Below are positions 8,314 through 9,997 of a DNA stretch of 9,997 nucleotides, in pieces. Numbering within the stretch: position 1 is the stretch's first letter; every line of letters begins with the position of its first letter. Under the pieces are notes generated by a model, which was not told the DNA's origin, did no database searches, and worked only from the letters and a program-made list of their open reading frames with translations. Made by a program: the position numbers and the translations under genes. The stretch is from Solirubrobacterales bacterium (lineage in GTDB: Bacteria; Actinomycetota; Thermoleophilia; Solirubrobacterales; Solirubrobacteraceae). The stretch lies in the NCBI GenBank assembly GCA_003244035.1, contig QHBV01000234.1:1-9997 (forward strand). Reading direction: 5' to 3'.

Positions 8314-8342
8314 GGCGACGCTTCTGACGGGCTTGCGGCCAT
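8310..8342 (-). other. Possible 10-codon upstream ORF overlapping the TTG start of the lipoprotein
   Basis: An ATG at 8342-8340 opens a ten-residue frame, MAASPSEASP, whose TGA (8312-8310) overlaps the TTG start of the lipoprotein gene by two bases. An AAGGAG lies upstream but only 3 bases from the ATG, and a TACCGT hexamer lies 10 bases upstream. Ribosomes ending here could restart at the TTG. It may equally be a chance frame, or mark an uncertain gene start. Confidence 0.25.
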
Positions 8343-8352
8343 GGGCTCCTTG

Positions 8353-8358
8353 ACGGTA
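8353..8358 (-). promoter_or_regulatory. Candidate -10 element (TACCGT) toward the lipoprotein gene
   Basis: On the minus strand TACCGT lies 10 bases before the small upstream ATG (8342) and 39 bases before the TTG start of the lipoprotein. It shares its TA step with the opposing hexamer at 8357-8362. No -35 box is evident. Confidence 0.3.
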
Positions 8359-8362
8359 TCGT
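8357..8362 (+). promoter_or_regulatory. Candidate -10 element (TATCGT) of the epimerase-like gene
   Basis: TATCGT ends 8 bases before the ATG at 8371. A possible -35 box, TTGCGG (8333-8338), lies 18 bases upstream of it. No usable Shine-Dalgarno sequence precedes the ATG, so the transcript may be leaderless. Confidence 0.4.
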
Positions 8363-8370
8363 GGCAGCGG

Positions 8371-9297
8371 ATGCGAGTCGCCGTAACCGGCGCCACGGGA
8401 ATGATCGGCCGCGCGCTCGTGTCCGCCTTGTGCGAGTGCGGCGACCAACCGGTCGCGCTCGTGCGCGACGCCGACCGCGCACGGCACGCCCTCGGCGAGG
8501 AGGTGGAGATCCATCTCTGGCCCGACCCCAAGCAGGCGCTCCCACCGGCTGTCGCCCTGGATGGGGCCGATGCGGTGGTGCACCTGCTCGGCGAGCCGGT
8601 GGCGCAGCGCTGGACCAAGCAGGCCAGGCGCGAGATCCGCGACTCGCGCGTGCTCGGAACGCGCTCGCTCGTCGCGGGGCTCGACGCGCTCTCGCCAGCG
8701 CGCAGGCCGGGGATCCTGGTGAGCCAGTCGGCGACCGGCTACTACGGGCCCCGAGACGAGGAGCCGGTGCGCGAGGACGCAGCGGCCGGCGAGGACTTCC
8801 TGGCCGACGTCACCAGCGCGTGGGAGCACGAAGCGCTCGCCGCGGCGGAGCTGCCCGGCCTGCGCGTCGCGCTGACCCGTACCGGCATGGTGCTCTCGCC
8901 GCACGGCGGTGCGCTCGCGAAAATGCTGCCGCCGTTCCGGCTGGGGCTGGGAGGACCCGTGGCCGGGGGGCGCCAGTACGTCTCCTGGGTGCACCTCGAC
9001 GACGTGGTGGGAGCGCTCCGTCATTGCTTGGCGGAGCCGCGCGCTGCAGGCCCGGTGAACGTGACCGCTCCCAATCCCGTCACCAACGCTGGGCTGTCGC
9101 GGGCACTTGGACGGGTGCTGCGCCGCCCCGCGGTGCTGCCGGTTCCCGCGGCCGCGCTGCGCCTCCTCTACGGGGAGATGGCGGTGATCGTGGTCACGGG
9201 GCAGCGGGTGCTGCCCGCGCGCCTGCAGGAGCTCGGATACCGCTTCCGCCATCCCGAGCCCGATCCGGCGCTGCGCGACGTGCTCGGCCGCGCGTGA
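8371..9297 (+). CDS. TIGR01777-family NAD(P)-binding epimerase-like oxidoreductase (YfcH-like)
   Basis: The protein has 308 residues from the ATG at 8371; an in-frame ATG at 8341 would lie upstream of the proposed promoter. It opens with a Rossmann dinucleotide-binding motif, VTGATGMIG (G7, G10, G13). It follows the atypical short-chain dehydrogenase pattern of the YfcH/TIGR01777 group: VVHLLGEPVAQRWT (69-82), IRDSRVLGTRSL (89-100), SQSATGYYG (118-126), AWEHEALAA (150-158), VALTRTGMVLSPHGGAL (166-182), then GGRQYVSWVHLDD (199-211). The C-terminal part (about 250-303, ending LGYRFRHPEPDPALRDVL) is the DUF1731 tail usual for the family. The classical YxxxK catalytic pair is not clear, as is normal for this group. 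It is cytoplasmic, and the substrate is not established for the family. Length and architecture are complete. Confidence 0.92.
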   Translation: MRVAVTGATGMIGRALVSALCECGDQPVALVRDADRARHALGEEVEIHLWPDPKQALPPAVALDGADAVVHLLGEPVAQRWTKQARREIRDSRVLGTRSLVAGLDALSPARRPGILVSQSATGYYGPRDEEPVREDAAAGEDFLADVTSAWEHEALAAAELPGLRVALTRTGMVLSPHGGALAKMLPPFRLGLGGPVAGGRQYVSWVHLDDVVGALRHCLAEPRAAGPVNVTAPNPVTNAGLSRALGRVLRRPAVLPVPAAALRLLYGEMAVIVVTGQRVLPARLQELGYRFRHPEPDPALRDVLGRA

Positions 9298-9306
9298 AGG
9301 CAGCCC

Positions 9307-9997
9307 TCAGGCCAGCTTGGCGACGATCACGGGCGGGCTCGTCGGCACCCGGCTGCCTCCCGCGGGCTCCTGCGTGACCATCACCGCGCTGACTCCGCGC
9401 AGGTTGCCCGGAACGTCGACGGCGCCGGCCCCGTCGTCGGTGACGCTGAACAGGGCGCTCGTCGGCGATGGCGGCCGCTTCCCGCGCTTCAGCCAGACCT
9501 CGTAGATCCTCCCCGCGGGCGGCGGCTGCATGTGGCGCACGATCAGCTCACCGTGCCCACCGGACAGGCTCAGCTCGGCGCTCCCGGATGAGCCCGTGAC
9601 CCGTGCCTGAATCGCGCGCGCTCCGCTCCGCCCGCCGGAGGAGAGCTCAAAGCCGCCGGCGATCGCGAGCGCCACGAGCACGACTGAGAGGGCGGCGATC
9701 GCCGGCCGGCGGAACCCGCCCGAGGAGCGCTGCGGTCGGCGCAGTCCACGGCGTTGGGGAGCTTCGTGGTACGTCGGAGGCGATTCCGATTGCGCCTGCA
9801 CCGCTCTGAGCACCCGACGGCGCAGCCCCCGCGGGGCCGCGTGCTGGGGCGCGGCCATGGGCAGCGCGTCGGCGACCTGCTGGAGCACGAGCACCTCGTC
9901 ACGGCAGACCGCACAGCTCTCCAGGTGCCGGCGAAACTCCCGGGTCTCGTCGGGCTCGAGCGCGCCGAGCACGTAGGCCGCCGCGTCGGCGCCGCAA
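9307..9997 (-). CDS. RskA-type anti-sigma factor (N-terminus cut by right edge)
   Basis: The frame is open to the window edge, with 229 residues visible; the true start probably lies a few codons beyond. Part one is a zinc-binding anti-sigma domain: YVLGALEPDE (8-17), then HLESCAVC with the HxxxCxxC motif (H24, C28, C31). A basic Pro/Arg-rich linker leads to one membrane helix (about 99-116, AIAALSVVLVALAIAGG). The outer part is an RskA-type domain with GRIYEVWLKRGKRPPSP (162-178), ALFSVTDDGAG (181-191), and VMVTQEPAGGSRVPTSPPV (205-223). Such proteins hold an extracytoplasmic-function sigma factor at the membrane until outside proteolysis frees it. Its sigma gene should lie just beyond the right edge, upstream on the same strand (inference from family habit). 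It is convergent with the epimerase-like gene, 9 bases apart, with no terminator seen. Confidence 0.9.
   Translation of the reverse strand, partial: CGADAAAYVLGALEPDETREFRRHLESCAVCRDEVLVLQQVADALPMAAPQHAAPRGLRRRVLRAVQAQSESPPTYHEAPQRRGLRRPQRSSGGFRRPAIAALSVVLVALAIAGGFELSSGGRSGARAIQARVTGSSGSAELSLSGGHGELIVRHMQPPPAGRIYEVWLKRGKRPPSPTSALFSVTDDGAGAVDVPGNLRGVSAVMVTQEPAGGSRVPTSPPVIVAKLA

Overview
The window is GC-rich, densely coding bacterial DNA. Gene content and style suggest an actinobacterium, most likely of the class Thermoleophilia (Solirubrobacterales-like). That placement is an inference from the high G+C, the RskA-type anti-sigma factor, the SecG sequence and the actinobacterial look of the ccm genes; no rRNA or other phylogenetic marker is present. 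I see no mobile element, CRISPR array, tRNA or rRNA, and no gap without a gene longer than about 140 bases.

Layout. (1) 1-227, minus: 5' part of a probable AraC-type regulator, cut by the window edge. (2) 242-595, plus: a small DoxX-like membrane protein, divergent from it. (3) 596-1501, minus: an alpha/beta hydrolase whose stop codon abuts that of the DoxX gene, preceded on the same strand by a small cysteine-rich zinc-ribbon protein (1543-1800). (4) 1941-6706, plus: a tightly packed block of ccmE, ccmF, a short CcmI-like gene, secG and a PQQ-type beta-propeller lipoprotein. (5) 6688-8313, minus: a lipoprotein of the N,N-dimethylformamidase beta-subunit-like family, convergent with and overlapping the block. 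(6) 8371-9297, plus: a TIGR01777-type sugar-epimerase-like oxidoreductase, divergent from the lipoprotein. (7) 9307-9997, minus: an RskA-type anti-sigma factor cut by the right edge.

The main functional theme is cytochrome c maturation (System I) on the outer face of the cytoplasmic membrane. CcmE carries heme, CcmF is the heme lyase that hands heme to apocytochrome, and the CcmI-like protein is a possible accessory. SecG belongs to the Sec translocon that exports proteins, including apocytochromes. The notable point is that this CcmE has no heme-binding histidine. It carries a Cys-x-x-x-Tyr motif (C125, Y129), the signature of the variant 'System I*' known from archaea and some sulfate reducers. 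No CcmH or CcmG thioredoxin-type gene, and no ccmABC, lies in the window.

A second theme is start-site architecture. Several genes lack a convincing Shine-Dalgarno sequence but have a TAnnnT hexamer 6-9 bases before the start codon, which suggests leaderless transcripts. The 8314-8370 gap holds two such hexamers back to back on opposite strands.

Overall this is mostly a housekeeping-type chromosomal region. I found no defence system or cargo island. The best leads are the Cys-type CcmE with its partner genes, the lipoprotein version of the dimethylformamidase-like fold, and the uncharacterised zinc-ribbon protein.
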